34,926 nucleotides of DNA from Chara braunii (GCA_003427395.1 BFEA01000044.1:1791048-1825973), one strand, 5' to 3'; counted from the stretch's first letter, positions 6,885-19,096 are shown. The notes: generated by a model not told the origin, from the sequence alone. A program made the numbers and translations.

Positions 6885-9800
6885 GGCGCGTGCGTAGTAA
6901 TGAGGACGCGAGAAGATACCGTAGGAGTAAAGAGAACAACGCTATTAAAAAAGGGAAAAGGGAGGTGACCGCACAAGTCGCCCAAGACGGCAACGCAATG
7001 GACAAAGGGAGAGTGTGCCGCAAAAGACATAAGGAAGACACAGATCCGTGGCGAGAAACCCTGCCTTAAGCTGCTGTGAAAATGATCGAGTGCAGCACTG
7101 ATCCTTGTTGCTTTTATACTGTTGTTTACTTTATTTTGGCCCAGTGGGGACGCTGGGCGTGGGTTTGGTATCATGTCCGAGGGCACGGTGTCCCGACCCT
7201 CCGCTTTGTGCCAGATGACAATTCAAGGAGTCCCACTATGTACCAGCTCCCTGCTCGGACTTCACAGCAAACCACCTTCTTGCCGACAGACCTCCACAGG
7301 TATTAGGCACACTCTATTTCTCGGCCCCATATCGTGCCAGGCGCTCCGCTTCTCAGTAATATACCAAACTTGCATGTGGTCGTTGTCGTCCAAGGACGCG
7401 TGGGTAGCGGGTCGGCGCACTGTTTCCTACTACACATCAATCCCCCTTTTTTTGTCGGATTAGGGGTAGTGTGTATAGACCGGGCGGTTACAGTCGAGTA
7501 AGGAGCGAAAATAAGGGAAAGAAAAGAGAAAAATTAAAGAAAAGGGAAGGAAAAATGAGAAAGAGTCATGTAGCGAGTCCACACCCTGACTCGAATCGTT
7601 TCTTCCATTCGAGTCATCTAAGTGGAGCCAGGTTGCAGCGGCGCTACGTTTCTTTTTAATTTCCCTTTCTAACTATTATTATTAATCTTACTACTACTAT
7701 TATTATCATTACTACTATTGCCATTGGGAATTTCATCTTTTGTTTTTCGTTGCTTCATAGGGGAGCGGACAGTCGATGCTGAAATTTTGCATGAGTAGAA
7801 CCTGATTGTTCGACTTCTCGCGTTCCGGTTGCTCTCAGCCTGTTGTAAAGTAGACCCCAAAAGAGGGGTAACTCGCGGCCGCATTGGTAGGAGGTTTATC
7901 ACCTTCCGCGGAAGGTCATAAGCCCACTCCTTGCCATCGGAGACGGGTACCCATTAGTGGTAGCCCGTAAGCGCCTTATGAAAGAAGTGGAGTGTCGGGC
8001 GATATTATGGGACCGTTGAGCGCCGGACTGTCTGTCTTTTCAAACAAAGTTGACAAGACAGATAGATGCAGACTGAGGAGTCGTGTTCGCGCAGTGACCG
8101 TTAATGTCCTACTCTATTCCGTTTTGAATTATTTTATTAACTTATGAACTACAAATTATTAGAATATCGAATTTTGAAAAGTCATTAAAGTCTCTCATTA
8201 GGAACGCAAGCATCGCGGCGTGTAGTGATCCTATAAGAGTTGAAAGGGGCTAGTTGTTGGCTACTGACTAATAGAAACTCGTAGGCAGCCCCGCTCTGGT
8301 AACGTTGGTAGCCTAAGGGAGGCGGGCAGAACGGTGTGGTGCCCCGTTGGTGAATTCTTTGGGTGCACGTGAGCCAGGTATTTGGCTATTCTGAATGCGG
8401 CTATGGCATACCGAAATGGCCTGCGCGGCTATAGGCAGCTCGAGGATGAGAAGGGTACTTTGGTTGAGACCATACTATCCTACTGAAAGTCGATGTGAGA
8501 AGTAAGGCTGACGATTAACGTTTGTGGGCACCGGGAGCAGGAAATGAGGAGAGACGAGAAACTACAGGCGAGGCGCGCAACAGGGCTAAGCGGAGGTGTA
8601 GGTGAGACGGATTGACTGCAGGAATGCGAGTGACAGTCACTTACCATGCGAATGATTCTTCGACTGGGACTACGACCATGGAGGTGCAGCGTGTCGACCG
8701 GGACTCCGAAGGGAAACCTGAAATGAGTGACGTTGAGGCGGCTCAATCCTAGCACGGGAGGGACCAGTGGCATATGGACCACCCGCCGGCCGGGCCTGTG
8801 GAGAGTGGTCCTGAGGACAACTCGCGACGACGAGACTAAGCCCACAGGGCAGTTGCGGAGAAAGAGAGAGAGACGTATTTTTGAAAGTGAGAGGAGAGAG
8901 GAGCACGACTCCCTGGGCTTCACAAGTGTTGGTCTACCGAAGAGAGCCGTGAAGAAAAAGAAAGTGGTGTGCATTGGGAGTCACGTCGCGTGACCCATGT
9001 ATGCTAAGGTGACAGACTGACTCGGTCGATGCCAGCTGCTCCCCTACTCGATTTGCACTCGTTGTTTCGATGGTCTTCATCTCTAATCTTGGTGGTTCGT
9101 ATGAGGTCAGCGTGACAATGCTCTAGCCATAGCGTGGAGATGGAAGGGGGAGGAGCTTGAACGAACAATCTGTGATTAAGGAGCACGCTCTTCTGCAATA
9201 GTCGGGGTAGACACACGCCGCAGGGTGGTGGCCCCTACTATTGTCATCTCGAATCTGCAGGAGGAAGAAAAGCGGAGTGCGCGCGTGCACTGGCCAGGCA
9301 AGAGGTGGCCAGAGAGGGAAGAGGCGAGAGCGCTAAATGGTGACACGCAAAGGTCAACAGGGATCAGAGAGAGGAGTTGGGCGCCTCATGTGTGATCGGT
9401 GCGACATCGCACGTTACTGGATGTAGTTAATGGTTGAACTCAATTCCCCCCTCTATCTGGACTTAGTCGCGAGTTAGCGGGCTATGTATAGAACGTGGCA
9501 TGTGGTGACCTGCGGTTGCCAAGAGGGACGAGCAGGGTGTGAGCCCGATCATCGCCGTTGACGTCACCCTCCTCTTCAAGCATGGCACCGTGTGCAGCAG
9601 TGAGTAGTGCTGATTTCTGCGGGTTGCAAATGGCGAAAGTAGTGGAAGACTGCCATATGTATGCAGGTGAGGACGAATTAGGGGGAGAGGTAAGGCGATG
9701 GGAGATCCTCTGAGACAGAGAGGGCCTTCGTGAAGGAGCGGAGTAGCATGCATGAGGATGATGTTGCTGACGTCACCTCTCTTGCTCAAGTCACTGCATA

Positions 9801-10867
9801 ACCGACAGGGGTCAGTCCCCTGGGGCGAGCTGAGAAACACGCAGTCTCTTAAGAATTTGACGATTGGAGATCTCCCACTCGACTTCTCATCCGAACTCGT
9901 TGACTTGGTCTATGTCATGGACGTCGCGCGTTCATGTGCGCTTGGGATAACTACTAAGGACTTGGTAGTCTGAAAGCGACTCGAGAATTGTCATCAGTGG
10001 GCGTACTAAGCGGGAAATAATCTTTGATTGATGCTATCTCATTTGCTCGAGTCGTCATGTCATTAAAGGGGCTGTGAATTGGACCCTCACTGAGAGAATA
10101 GCAAACACCCACCCTCATCAGGGAGCAAGTCTGAGACTCTATAGGTGAACTCCGATCCTGAACATGTATTGTATATCGATCTCTCAGTTACACGGTTCGG
10201 GTTAAGAGTTGCTTGGGGCTATCGAGCAGGGTCAACCCGTGATCTTACGCATGCTCCAGAAAACAGTTAGCTAAAATGTGATATTAAATGAGTTGAGGCG
10301 GGGAGAGGTGACAGCTGCCCGACTCGACAAGTAATCGAGATCTGATGGAAGAACGCAACGTGCAAGGCAGACTATGGGTGTTAGTTGAGATCTCATGTGC
10401 TCTGAACCACTCTTGATGAGATGACATTGTGACTGAGAACAGGCTGGAATGTTGAAAGAGTAAAGACAAGTAACAGCTAAGTATATTCTGAGAGTTAAGC
10501 GGTTATAAACGTTGTCGGAATTTGATGGGCTATGAACTAAGGGGGTTGCTAATTGGTTGTCATGTCTATGAGTGACGAAAAGGTCTGGATAAGTTGCCTT
10601 GTCATTTTCCTTTATGGGATTATTAGTAAAAGAAAAATGATATGCCAGAAATATGAAGGTATGATTGTGAGTATCTGATGGATTGAGTCTCTATGAATTG
10701 TCGCTTTATCTAGGTGCTTGATTGCTGCTCACTCATTTTGCACCCCGTCGCATGTTTCCTCGCCCTTGGTCGTGTAGTGGGCCAAATTGGGTGCTCATTT
10801 ATATTGTGTTTCCTTTTTTTTTCAGACTGGGGGAAAACTCGGCAACGCTTCCTCGATTACTAGAGAG
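6885..10867. other. 4-kb intron 2 stretch without recognisable genes
   Basis: No convincing protein, RNA or element ends were found. Minor content: an ATT/ACT-rich microsatellite at about 7672-7722 and scattered short frames up to 164 codons (8480-8974, minus) that are Ser/Arg/Leu-rich and match nothing I know. The composition is balanced, so it may be deeply decayed retrotransposon interior. Confidence 0.45.
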
Positions 10868-10933
10868 AGTTGAGTAAGTTTTTCCCTATTAAAGTAAAAC
10901 GGTTGAGTAAGCTTTTCCCTATTAAAGTAAAAC
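10868..10933. repeat. 33-bp tandem duplication
   Basis: GTTGAGTAAG(T/C)TTTTCCCTA and the following TTAAAGTAAAACG occur twice in tandem with one substitution. Confidence 0.9.
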
Positions 10934-11881
10934 GGCCATGCTTCGCTGCAAAAGCTCCCTCCCTTGATTGATGAATGGGAAAAAGGGTGAATTTAAAGGA
11001 GGTTGATTACCTTCTAGTTAAGTATATACTCGACGGAGACTAACGAAATCTTTGTCTGTGTGCGTTCTTAACTAGAGGAGCAGATAGGAGACGTGAATTT
11101 GACTAACCCTGCACGATGATACAAATGAGCTTGTTTTAGAAGTTAGCGTTAATTATAGCCTGATTGTCAAGGATCTGACAGGACTGGGCCCTTTCCCCTA
11201 TGGAAAGGCCGCTCCTGGTATCAGGCTGATTACTTTAACTGTGAAAAGTGGAACGTTGTATATGAGAACTGATGCATGCCTAAGCACACAATTCTTAATC
11301 CCAAGTTACTGATGGCACGCGCAATTTGCTTCTCCCTAAGGACTATCTGAGGGGGCACGAGTCTGTTCTCACGAATCTGTGGCGCGGACAAACCAGTCTC
11401 CCCTGGCCTTTTTAGGCAGGCCCACCAGCTCCTAAAAGAGGTGAAGGAACTACCGCCGACTGTCTGTGTGCTTAGCCCAGAGATACTAGTGACCTCGTGA
11501 ACAACACTAATTAGAGGGTTGTCCAGACACGCTTGCGATCAGGCAAGTTCTGTTGGCTATCATACACAGTACACCGCGTAAGGACACCCGGTCTCCCACG
11601 TTGGTTATTTAAAGTAGACAAGCCTTTGCCGCACAGTGCGGCTTTAGCTGGGGTCGCCACTCGCTGTAGTAGCAGACTATCACCAATTGCTTCAAACCCT
11701 AGCCAATCGTAGTGTATTTGTCCGTGACCAAAGATTGGTATTGTTGGACACTAGTCAAGCTCCCTCAGTACATTTCTTATGATCTCTACTTGGAGCTGTG
11801 GCTGAGAACCCTTGCAAAAACAGGTGAAGCATCAGAGGTGAGAATGCTTTATCGATAACCTATGCACTTCACCAGGATAAG
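10934..11881. other. Intron 2 sequence, nothing recognised
   Basis: No supported gene or repeat. It lies directly upstream of the gag-like relic and may be the 5' part of the same decayed element. Confidence 0.4.
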
Positions 11882-12082
11882 TTGAAAGTTTGGGAAGAGG
11901 ACACACCTGAGGACTTTCGGTGCCACGTAAGGTTAATGAGGGACCTTGCACTAAAAGTGTCGAAAACCCAGAAAAACATCGAATACATCATTTACTCCTA
12001 TGGGCCTAGCGAAAAACTGTACACTGCATACTCGTCTCTTGAGACGATTGAAGAGGCCATGACGGAGTCTGAGAGAGTGTGA
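11882..12082 (+). pseudogene. Gag-like fragment
   Basis: A 66-codon frame with VWEEDTPEDFRCHVRLMRDL followed by KVSKTQKN, IIYSYGPSEKLYTAYSSLET and IEEAMTESERV. The pattern of a charged segment, E/D-F-x-x-H/R-x-R-L-x-x-D-L-A-L and then GxSEKLxTAY resembles the retrotransposon gag (capsid) fold seen in gypsy elements. It has a stop immediately upstream and ends in TGA, so it is a fragment. The following 600 bases are Gln/Ser-rich in translation but full of stops. Assignment is by pattern only. Confidence 0.4.
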
Positions 12083-12703
12083 GAGTGTTGAGATCCCTCT
12101 CCTCAAGGACTCCACCAGCATACCCGATTAGTAGGCAACACTCAACCCTCTGTGTCCCAGTACTCAGTGTTGCTACCAAGCGGACAGTACTCAGCGTCAC
12201 TATCAAGTGAATAGAACAGTGACCTGCAATTAGGTTAACTATATCCAGTGCCTTGACAAGTAACCAGTACTTCGTGACCTATCAGTTTCAGCAACATCAA
12301 GCCAGTGGAAAGGGGTTATCAAGAACCTCAATCAAGATCAATCAGCATTTAATCAACATTCAAACAGTACATAACTAGTATTTAATCATCAGAGATACTC
12401 GAGACTTCCCGTCAGAATCAGTCAACCATTGGTCAAACTCGTCACCTTCATCACATATATAGGTGTTACTCTCATCAAAGAGTGGAGAGAACAGTTTCAA
12501 TAACCAGCTTCGGCCCATGAGCGCTATTCAGTCATTCCCCGTCAGTGAGTCGGTTTTGGCCAGCCTCAACAAGATAGCCCTCAAAGATGCAGTCCAACAT
12601 CGGTACATCAGTGTTGTTGGCTTCAGACAGTGAGACCTATCCATTTTTGTTGTTCTCACCAGTTTTGCAGCAGATACCATCCTTAACCTGAGACCCTACG
12701 TGA
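12083..12703. other. Stop-rich Gln/Ser-rich linker region
   Basis: Translations contain many Ser, Gln and Asn codons (repeated ATCAATCAGCAT- and CAGTACTCAGTG-type words) but all frames are broken. Probably the decayed continuation of the gag-like relic. Confidence 0.35.
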
Positions 12704-13174
12704 AGAAAGGCAAGGAGACTCATCAATGCTTTGACTCAAGTCTGGATTTCAGCAGCCGGATACCTTGAGAAGAGAGAGAGGGAGCTTGATGAAAGTGGTA
12801 CTAAGCTGATCCGTAGCTTTGGACCCAAGCTCTACTCTGACTATCCCAAGCCTCCAGTACCTTTCAGTCTCACTGACGGTTCTTGTTGGGGTGACTTGGT
12901 AGATCTGGCCAAGAGGTACATCTCACCTGCAGTGATTGATTATGAGGCGGTAACCGAGCCATCCGAGTTCTGGCATCTCAGACGAAGGATCTTCTCCCAA
13001 ACGTATCTTCCTACTCTATGGGAGGAGTTTTGTGTTATGGTTGACTTCCGCATTATGGCCCTCGGATGGAAGTGCTCGGAGCTTGCAGGCTTTAGGTGGC
13101 TCTATATCCAGAAACCACAATTTCAGGGAGTACGTGGACATGGCTCAAGGCACAGGAAACACACAGCCAAGTGA
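12704..13174 (+). CDS. Unrecognised ORF, ~156 codons open
   Basis: Open from just after a TGA at 12701 to TGA at 13172; the first ATG in frame is internal, so a start is uncertain. The protein has a basic N-terminus, a coiled-looking charged stretch (YLEKRERELDESGTKLIRSF), then Tyr/Pro-rich and Trp-containing segments (YSDYPKPPVPFSLTDGSCW, SEFWHLRRRIFSQTY, LPTLWEEFCVMVDFRIM). The residue mix is that of a real globular protein rather than a shadow frame, but I do not recognise a family. Given its place 600 bases after a gag-like fragment, a retroelement structural or accessory protein is the simplest guess. Confidence 0.4.
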   Translation, partial: RKARRLINALTQVWISAAGYLEKRERELDESGTKLIRSFGPKLYSDYPKPPVPFSLTDGSCWGDLVDLAKRYISPAVIDYEAVTEPSEFWHLRRRIFSQTYLPTLWEEFCVMVDFRIMALGWKCSELAGFRWLYIQKPQFQGVRGHGSRHRKHTAK

Positions 13175-13522
13175 GAGATTGAGTATGTGACCCGGAGGGA
13201 TAAGTGAGGACTCTTGACAAGTGCTGGTCGTGTCTCTTCATATGTACTCACTGAAATTATTATGAGCTTTCATTCTTCCCTCATTTATTTGTCATTGTTC
13301 AAGTCAGTCAGTCTTGCATCATCTACATTGTCTTTGCTTGATGATTATGTTCTCTGATGATCTCGTCACAGTTCTCAAAATTAGAAAATTGGCAAATTGA
13401 TGTATGCATGACATGCCTGAATTTTACGATTATTATTTGCAGGATTCTTTGCTGTTCCGAATCAAAATAAAAGATTCCTAAGACCGGGGACCGGCGAAGA
13501 CCGCAATTGAAGGGTCTCGCTC

Positions 13523-13638
13523 GAAGAAGCCCGACTAGAAAAAATGTGACAACATTGCAAACTTCAACCAAACCCTGTGTGACAGACTGTTGGCTTTCTG
13601 GTCGCCTGAAGAAGCCCGACTAAAAAAAATGCGACAAC
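13523..13638. repeat. 31-bp direct repeat, 85 bases apart
   Basis: GAAGAAGCCCGACTA(G/A)AAAA followed by AATG(T/C)GACAAC occurs at 13523-13553 and 13608-13638. Marks a local duplication that may belong to an LTR-like segment. Confidence 0.85.
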
Positions 13639-13639
13639 A

Positions 13640-14360
13640 CGCCCTGTAGGCCCACAGCGGCCCTACAAGCCGCAGGTACCAGCTAGGCAGCACTCACTTG
13701 TTTATTTATTTATTTATTTTGTGATGTGCTGACCTACATTTGTCTGTTCAGATGTCATTTCGGACTGCAGGCCCCAAGGCGACGCCTTGGGCGAGGTACA
13801 CAGGGACGAGGCCGTTTTCAGGCTAGGAGTGTTCTACATCAGTGGCGTGGTCTTGATACCAGGTAGGGGCCCAGACCAAGTAGGCCATTTTCAGGCCAGT
13901 ACCTGAGGCGCGCCCAGCAGGCCCAACGCTACTTATAGCTGGGCTGAGGGTGGGCAAACACAGTTGGAGTAGCTCACTTCTTCAGCGACACGCTGCTGGT
14001 TGAGCGCTGTACTGTTTAGCGCTGCGCTGCCGAGTTGGAGGGTGAACACCGGAAGACCGAGGGGCGGAGGCCATAACTGCGTTAGGGGACTTACCTGGCG
14101 CCATAGCTGGCACTCACACGACGACAACAGGACAGCAGTCAGTTCGGCGGTAGCACCTGCAGGTGAGACAACGAGGAAGGTGACATCTTCTTCTTCTTCG
14201 CCGGTCTCCCTCTCGTCTCCCTCCTTTCTCCTCTTCCTTCTTCTTCTTCTTCTTCTTCTTCTTCTTCTTCTTCTTCTTCTTCTTCATCAGACACGAGAGA
14301 GAGAGAGGCTACAGGCAGAGGTTACTGTGGGCAGACCGCCCAAGATCTGATCCGACATTT
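13640..14360 (+). other. Possible LTR-like segment (weak)
   Basis: GC-rich DNA with a TATA-like ACTTATAGC at 13931 is followed by about 150 bases and then TTACCTGGCGCCATAGC, whose TGGCGCC resembles a tRNA primer-binding site. No second LTR copy was found in the window, so this is only a possibility. It also contains TTTA repeats at about 13699-13720. Confidence 0.2.
14240..14284. repeat. (CTT)n microsatellite
   Basis: Near-perfect CTT trinucleotide tract of about 15 units, preceded by a shorter one near 14189. Confidence 0.97.
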
Positions 14361-14737
14361 TTGAGGCAAACATTGATTGGGCATCGGCAAGGGACTATTT
14401 TTGGACTTCGCTATTGCGATCTCGGTCTTCTCCCTCGCCTCTCCCCCCATCTCTCATATGTGGTACCTCCCCATGTGCGTGTACCAAGGAGGGACCTTTC
14501 TTCTATGTGTGCGGTCCCTCCTCCTCTCAGATGTGTGGTGTATGATGGGATGTCGAGTCAGTCCCGATCAGGTCATGACTTATCTTTGACTCTTCCACTG
14601 CGCTAGTTTGTGCTATTTTGTATGTATCAGGGTGTACATTGCTTATTGATGTTTCACTGACATGGCATTGTCCATTCAGTCCTTTTCATCACATTGTGGA
14701 TCCTTGGCTCCATATACATCGCCCAACCGGGCATGTA

Positions 14738-14738
<1 letters not shown>

Positions 14739-14793
<55 letters not shown>
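14739..14793. repeat. (CA)27 microsatellite
   Basis: Perfect CA dinucleotide tract. His/Thr- and Cys/Val-repeat frames across it are artefacts of the repeat. Confidence 0.98.
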
Positions 14794-14796
<3 letters not shown>

Positions 14797-15009
14797 TTGA
14801 AATTAGCAAAAAAACAAGGCAGGGCTGTGCTACTGCACGCGAAAAGCATTATAAGGTGTATAGGTGGGAGGGAGAGGGATAAGAAAGGACTTTTTCCTTT
14901 TCTTGTGCACTCACCCACAATAACCACTCCTAGCCTTAGGGGGAGGCGGCTTTGGGAGATCTGACCAGCGCCATGCCTTAGGGGGGATAATGCAAGGGAG
15001 GGGGAGGGG

Positions 15010-15570
15010 AAGCAGTCTAGGAGGGTCCAAAACATAGCACCTGCTTTTTCCAACAAACAGGGGTGAAGGGTGGCATTGCAGAGGGAGAGGGGCGGTTGAG
15101 GAAGAGGGGGGGTGGGGGCGGGGGTGGGCTTGCACGTCATTCCTTGTGGCGACTCCTTGTTGCCAGCCATTCCGGCGTGTGGACAGCAAGGTGTACGAGA
15201 AGCCACAAGAGTCCTGCCTGGGGTTGGTTTGGCAACGTCTAGACCACCACCCAAAAGTCCTTCCACTGCTTTTGCGACTACGGCTTCTGGGCCCAGCCCT
15301 CCAACCAGCCTTTCTTGACCCATCTAGTTCTCACCTCCGCGGATGTGTCGTATGGTGGGAGTTGTGTCAGGTAAAGCAACTTCGTAGTGATCTGCTGCAG
15401 GGTCTATGGCCGTTGCAAGCTCGCCTGCGCCAGGAACTCCCAGTTCCCGGGATAGATCTCCAATTGCCAAGTCGGGATGGAGAGCCAGAGGATGCGATTT
15501 TTGGAATATGGTGGCGAGGGAAAGCAGCTCGGGAGGGTCCAAAACACAACTGTTTTCTCCAAAAAACAGG
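15010..15570. repeat. ~50-bp direct repeats 510 bases apart
   Basis: AAGCAGTCTAGGAGGGTCC (15010) and AAGCAGCTCGGGAGGGTCC (about 15522) each continue with AAAACA and a TTTTCCAACAAACAGG or TCTCCAAAAAACAGG end. They bracket about 450 bases in which minus-strand frames show ELGVPGAGELATAIDPA and DVAKPTPGRTLVAS, separated by one stop. I do not recognise these; they may be the remains of a coding region inside a duplicated-end element. Confidence 0.55.
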
Positions 15571-15716
15571 AAAGAAGGAGAGGAGAAGGGATGTGGGAAG
15601 TAAGTAGAATGGGTCGGATGCAATTTACCACCATCCTCGCCCCCGTCCTTTTAACCACACTCGGCAGTTTTGCACAGCAAAAGGGCAAACGAACACATTA
15701 TTACTAATTTAAATTT

Positions 15717-15822
15717 AAGGGCATACTCACACTAGCATGTTGTTCAATGAATATGATCTCAATTACCATAGGACTTGGATGAATCTGATCGCAATCACGT
15801 CCAGAGCATAGTACGGCCTAAG
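15717..15822. mobile_element. MITE family A, copy 1
   Basis: Starts AGGGCATACTCACACTAGCA and carries the internal repeated unit TTGGATGAATCTGATCGCAA, as in the intact copy at 31017-31129. The right terminal repeat is missing or worn (ends near GTACGGCCTAAG). Non-coding. Confidence 0.65.
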
Positions 15823-15878
15823 AAATGGTGAAGGAGATCGACAATGCGAGTGATAGGTAACAGAGACAGGTCAAAGGT

Positions 15879-15955
15879 GCGCTCAAAAACCAGCTTGGTC
15901 GCTCACAAGGCTTATAACCTCTGTCGTCATAGTTTCAAATCCTATCTCCGTCAAT
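15879..15955 (+). pseudogene. Initiator tRNA-fMet-like relic (organelle type)
   Basis: CAGCTTGGTCGCTCACAAGG, CTTATAACC and TTTCAAATCCTATCTCCG align along the length of bacterial/plastid-type tRNA-fMet (known blocks: AGCTTGGTAGCTCGCAAGGC, TCATAACC, GTTCAAATCCTGTCTCCG). The anticodon CAU has become TAT, and the 5' acceptor strand is not complementary to the 3' strand, so it is not functional. A plastid- or mitochondrion-derived insertion, or a tRNA-derived repeat, are both possible. A shortened relative occurs at 26022-26061 beyond the 3' LTR. Confidence 0.7.
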
Positions 15956-16191
15956 ACAAAAAACTGATGAAGACTGCTCAGGTTATCTCCGGATGTGGAA
16001 GAAGACTGAAACGGAAGCACCCTGCTGATTAATGACTTCTCAAAGGACTATCGACATAATGGAGGAGGGAGTGTGTGGATACGAACCTTTGGCATGCCCG
16101 TATTGGGCCCTCGCCGCAAGCATCATGTCTGCCCTAAGTGAAGGCGGGCCCTGCATCTCAAAGAGGCCTGAATATTGCAAATCTAAACAGT

Positions 16192-17079
16192 TGTCGCGCA
16201 CCAGTCGATTACATGTGCCCTGCTCGCGAGCATCAGAATCTTCCTTGAGCCTTCTAAGCTCTTCTACTTAAGACTAGGAAGCTGGCCTCTCAGCCAATCA
16301 GGAAGCAGGGAATACCTCACTGTGTGTGTGGTGGTTGGGAGCTGGGCGCTTGTGCAAGAGAGCGCACGTGGGCCCAAGCGACTGTCCGAACGGGCCTGGG
16401 CGAAGACACTTTGGCCCAACATGATGCTACTACGCATGTGCGTGGAACAGTCCAGGCAGCCATCATGCCTGGCCACTTCCCATTTAGGAAGAGCCAGACT
16501 ACGGACGAGGCATTTCGACATTTGCAAGTCTGGTGGCAGCACTGTTGCATTGTGAAGTGTAGGCCGTTGGGCGCTTGTGCAAGAGAGCGCCCGTGGGAGC
16601 AGGAAGTAGTGAGGGCGCTGCTTCCATACCCCAGCCTCCATAGCCCGGCTTGCGCCTGGAAGAAGGTCAGCGGGGTATGGTGGGGGTCCTATGGAAGTGG
16701 AAGCTCATGGGTGGAGAGACGAGGGTGAGCATAGAGAGGGCGAGTGGGGAAGTGATGTGAGAGCACGTACATGATCGTCATGGAGGTCTGCATGAGCGAC
16801 ATCTGCATGTACTCTGGTTGCTGATGCTGACGTAAACTGGTTGCCTTGTCATTTAGGTTTGTAGTCTAGGCACTGAGCGCCAGTAGGAGGAAGAGCTTCG
16901 TGTACATTGTTGATGGTGGCGAGAGAGGGCTTTCATTGACATCGAGCTCGCTGCTTTGGTTCTCCTTCGGTGTGATAATAGTGCATTTCCGCTTTCTGGA
17001 CAACTTACAACTATCTGGCTTTCATTGTGATTTTGCAATTCGGAATTCCGTCATTTCACTATTGCTCATTTTCCTTGCA
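16192..17079 (+). mobile_element. 5' LTR of decayed Ty3/gypsy element
   Basis: About 890 bp similar to 25196-26011. Shared blocks include CGAGCATCAGAATCTTC, GGAAGCTGGCCTCTC, CAATCAGGAAGCA, ACACTTTGGCCCAA, GGGCGCTTGTGCAA and the end CTCATTTTCCTTGCA. It begins TG (TGTCG) and ends CA directly before a primer-binding site. The two LTRs differ by many substitutions and an about 70-base length difference near 16620-16680, so the insertion is old. The exact left edge is approximate. Confidence 0.8.
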
Positions 17080-17082
17080 ATT

Positions 17083-17094
17083 TGGTATCAGAGC
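17083..17094 (+). promoter_or_regulatory. Primer-binding site, tRNA-iMet type
   Basis: TGGTATCAGAGC, 3 bases after the end of the 5' LTR, is the exact complement of the 3' end of initiator tRNA-Met, the usual primer for minus-strand synthesis of plant Ty1/copia and Ty3/gypsy elements. Confidence 0.9.
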
Positions 17095-17379
17095 TGGTTT
17101 GAGCCGCTCCGCTGGCTCCAGCGCATTGGAGTATTGGCGCTGTCGGTATGAATACCCTTACAAGGGTATCCGCCCTGTTTTTTTGCAATTGACAGCACTC
17201 AGTAGGCCGACCACTTTCTTTGTGTTAGAACCAGGAAAGGAAAGGAGACTGCGGAGAGAAGCTGAGGGGAGAAGACGATTGCATAGGAAGCACCGGGCAA
17301 CGCGGAGCGAGCATTCGCAGCTGCAGCAGCAGCACACACTAGGGCTGAAGTGAAGGCAGCACTGGCTACCTCCGCTGCA

Positions 17380-18860
17380 ATGTCCCAGGCCTCTTCTTAG
17401 GCCTCTTTATCAGGTGTTAGCCCAGGTATGTCGCAGCCTTTCACTAGTCAGTTTGCTGGCTCGCAGGTCAGCCAGCAGCAAACCTTGTCACCAGAGGATT
17501 ACAAGATCCAACAAACCGATGCTCTTCACGATGAGTTACAGCGCCAATTGTAGGATGTAGAGGATAGGAGAGATAGAACTAGGAGGAAAGCTAGACTAGC
17601 GGCTAGCGAATAGGAGTTAAACAGGCTAGAACAAATGGATGAGTCAACACTTGATCCTGTTGTAAGGTCCCTTTGGTCCAGCCTTTTGAGTGTGGCTGAA
17701 GTGCAGGCCGTGCAGCAGGAGATGCTGGCCTCCCTGATGGCTGGCCAGAATAAGATTTTGGCTGCGCTCCAAGAGTCTAGACCCATGGCTAGGCCAGCGC
17801 AACCTGTTCTGGCTCCTCCTGCGGTTGCAGGTCCATCGATGACGTTGTCGCCCATGAGAAGTCCCTTTGTCCCACAGTTTGGCATAAGTCCACCATGCGG
17901 TACATTAGCGGGTATTAGTGGGCAGGCTCCTGGATTCTTTGGTCCCCCGTGACACCCAAGATACCGTTGCTCACTCCTAAGCCTTTTTCCGACGATAAGA
18001 AAAAGGAGGAGAGCCTCAACACATGGTTGAGGATAGTACCAACGTATGTGAGGCACAAGCTCGCAAAGCCCGATGAGGAGGTACTCGCTGCGTCCTACTT
18101 GATCAGCAGCAAGGCCGTTAGACGCATTAGTTCAGCAGTACGGATACAGTCAGAACTTCGATGGCTGGGCATAAGCCCGAAGTCTGGAGGAGTTCATGTC
18201 GTTACTACAAGAGAGCTGGCATGACCTTCAGGAGGCACAAAAGGCCATTGATTCACTTGTTAACCTGGGGTCTAGACGATACAGGTCCGTGCGTGAGGTG
18301 ACTGACGTTGTGGAAAGGTTGATCGTTGTCCAGAGCATGCAGTACAATACAAAGGTCCTCGTGACCACTTACTTGAGATGTCTGCCTACAGACGTTAAGA
18401 ACAAGTTGGTCGATGAGGCCTCCATCGAGGTACACAATTTTCCTTCCTTTAGCAAGAAGGCCTTAGAAATTGAGACCAAGCTTAGGAATGCGCAACAAGC
18501 GGTTGGGGATGGGAGGAAGGAGAAGATCACCCGAGATTGGAAGAAGAAAGGCAACCTCATGTTCGTTGACCATAACGGCAACGCGAGTGAGGTTGAAAAC
18601 TTTTCTAACCTTAGGGACGACGCAAAGGGGGAAGGGGGCTTAGATACCTCAAAGGGTGGGGGTGGTAGCTCCCTTAAAAGAAAAAGCTAAGGGGACCGGA
18701 AAACAAAATGGTCCAAAAGTCTAGGGACAGACCAAGACCCATCTGCATGGATCAAGATGGGTTTGGAGTACGATGTGTGGCGTGACCGTTATACTCGTGA
18801 TGCGTGTCTGCATTGTGGCCAGTATGGGCACACAATTTCTTGCTGCAAGAGTAAGCGTGT
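17380..18860 (+). pseudogene. Gypsy gag polyprotein relic
   Basis: One ancestral frame can be followed from ATG at 17380 through three in-frame TAG stops to 17952; it then shifts frame near 17949, 18200 and 18700. Order of parts: Gln/Ser-rich leader, charged helix (17535-17640), Pro-rich linker (about 17780-17940), capsid-like part (TPKPFSDDKKKEESLNTWLR; later YNTKVLVTTYLRCLPTDVKN), and a C-terminal zinc knuckle CLHCGQYGHTISCC (C-x2-C-x4-H-x4-C, near 18805). Gag packages the element RNA. It lies downstream of the primer-binding site in the sense expected for gag-pol. The frameshifts and stops make it non-functional. Confidence 0.8.
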
Positions 18861-19096
18861 CAACACAAAGGTCGCATCCACAATTGTGACTGTGGGACCT
18901 TCAACCTCAGGAGGTGCTGCTGCTTCTATTCGTGTTGAAGTGGTAGACTCACCCTCTCCACTTCAAATAATGGTTGAGACTATTGACTCTATGATGGCCC
19001 CGCAAACAGATCCAGACAAATGTATACTTTGTACGATGGATGTGTCTGAGTCGTTAAAAAAAGAGTGGTTAGAGAAAGATCCACGTGACTCCTGAG

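Noticed and set aside
8480-8974. 164-codon minus-strand ORF
   Set aside because: Ser/Arg/Leu-rich with overlapping plus-strand frames, no motif and no splice or retroelement context.
14676-15323. 215-codon minus-strand ORF
   Set aside because: It runs through the (CA)n microsatellite as a Val/Cys repeat and has no recognisable domain; most of it is low-complexity translation.
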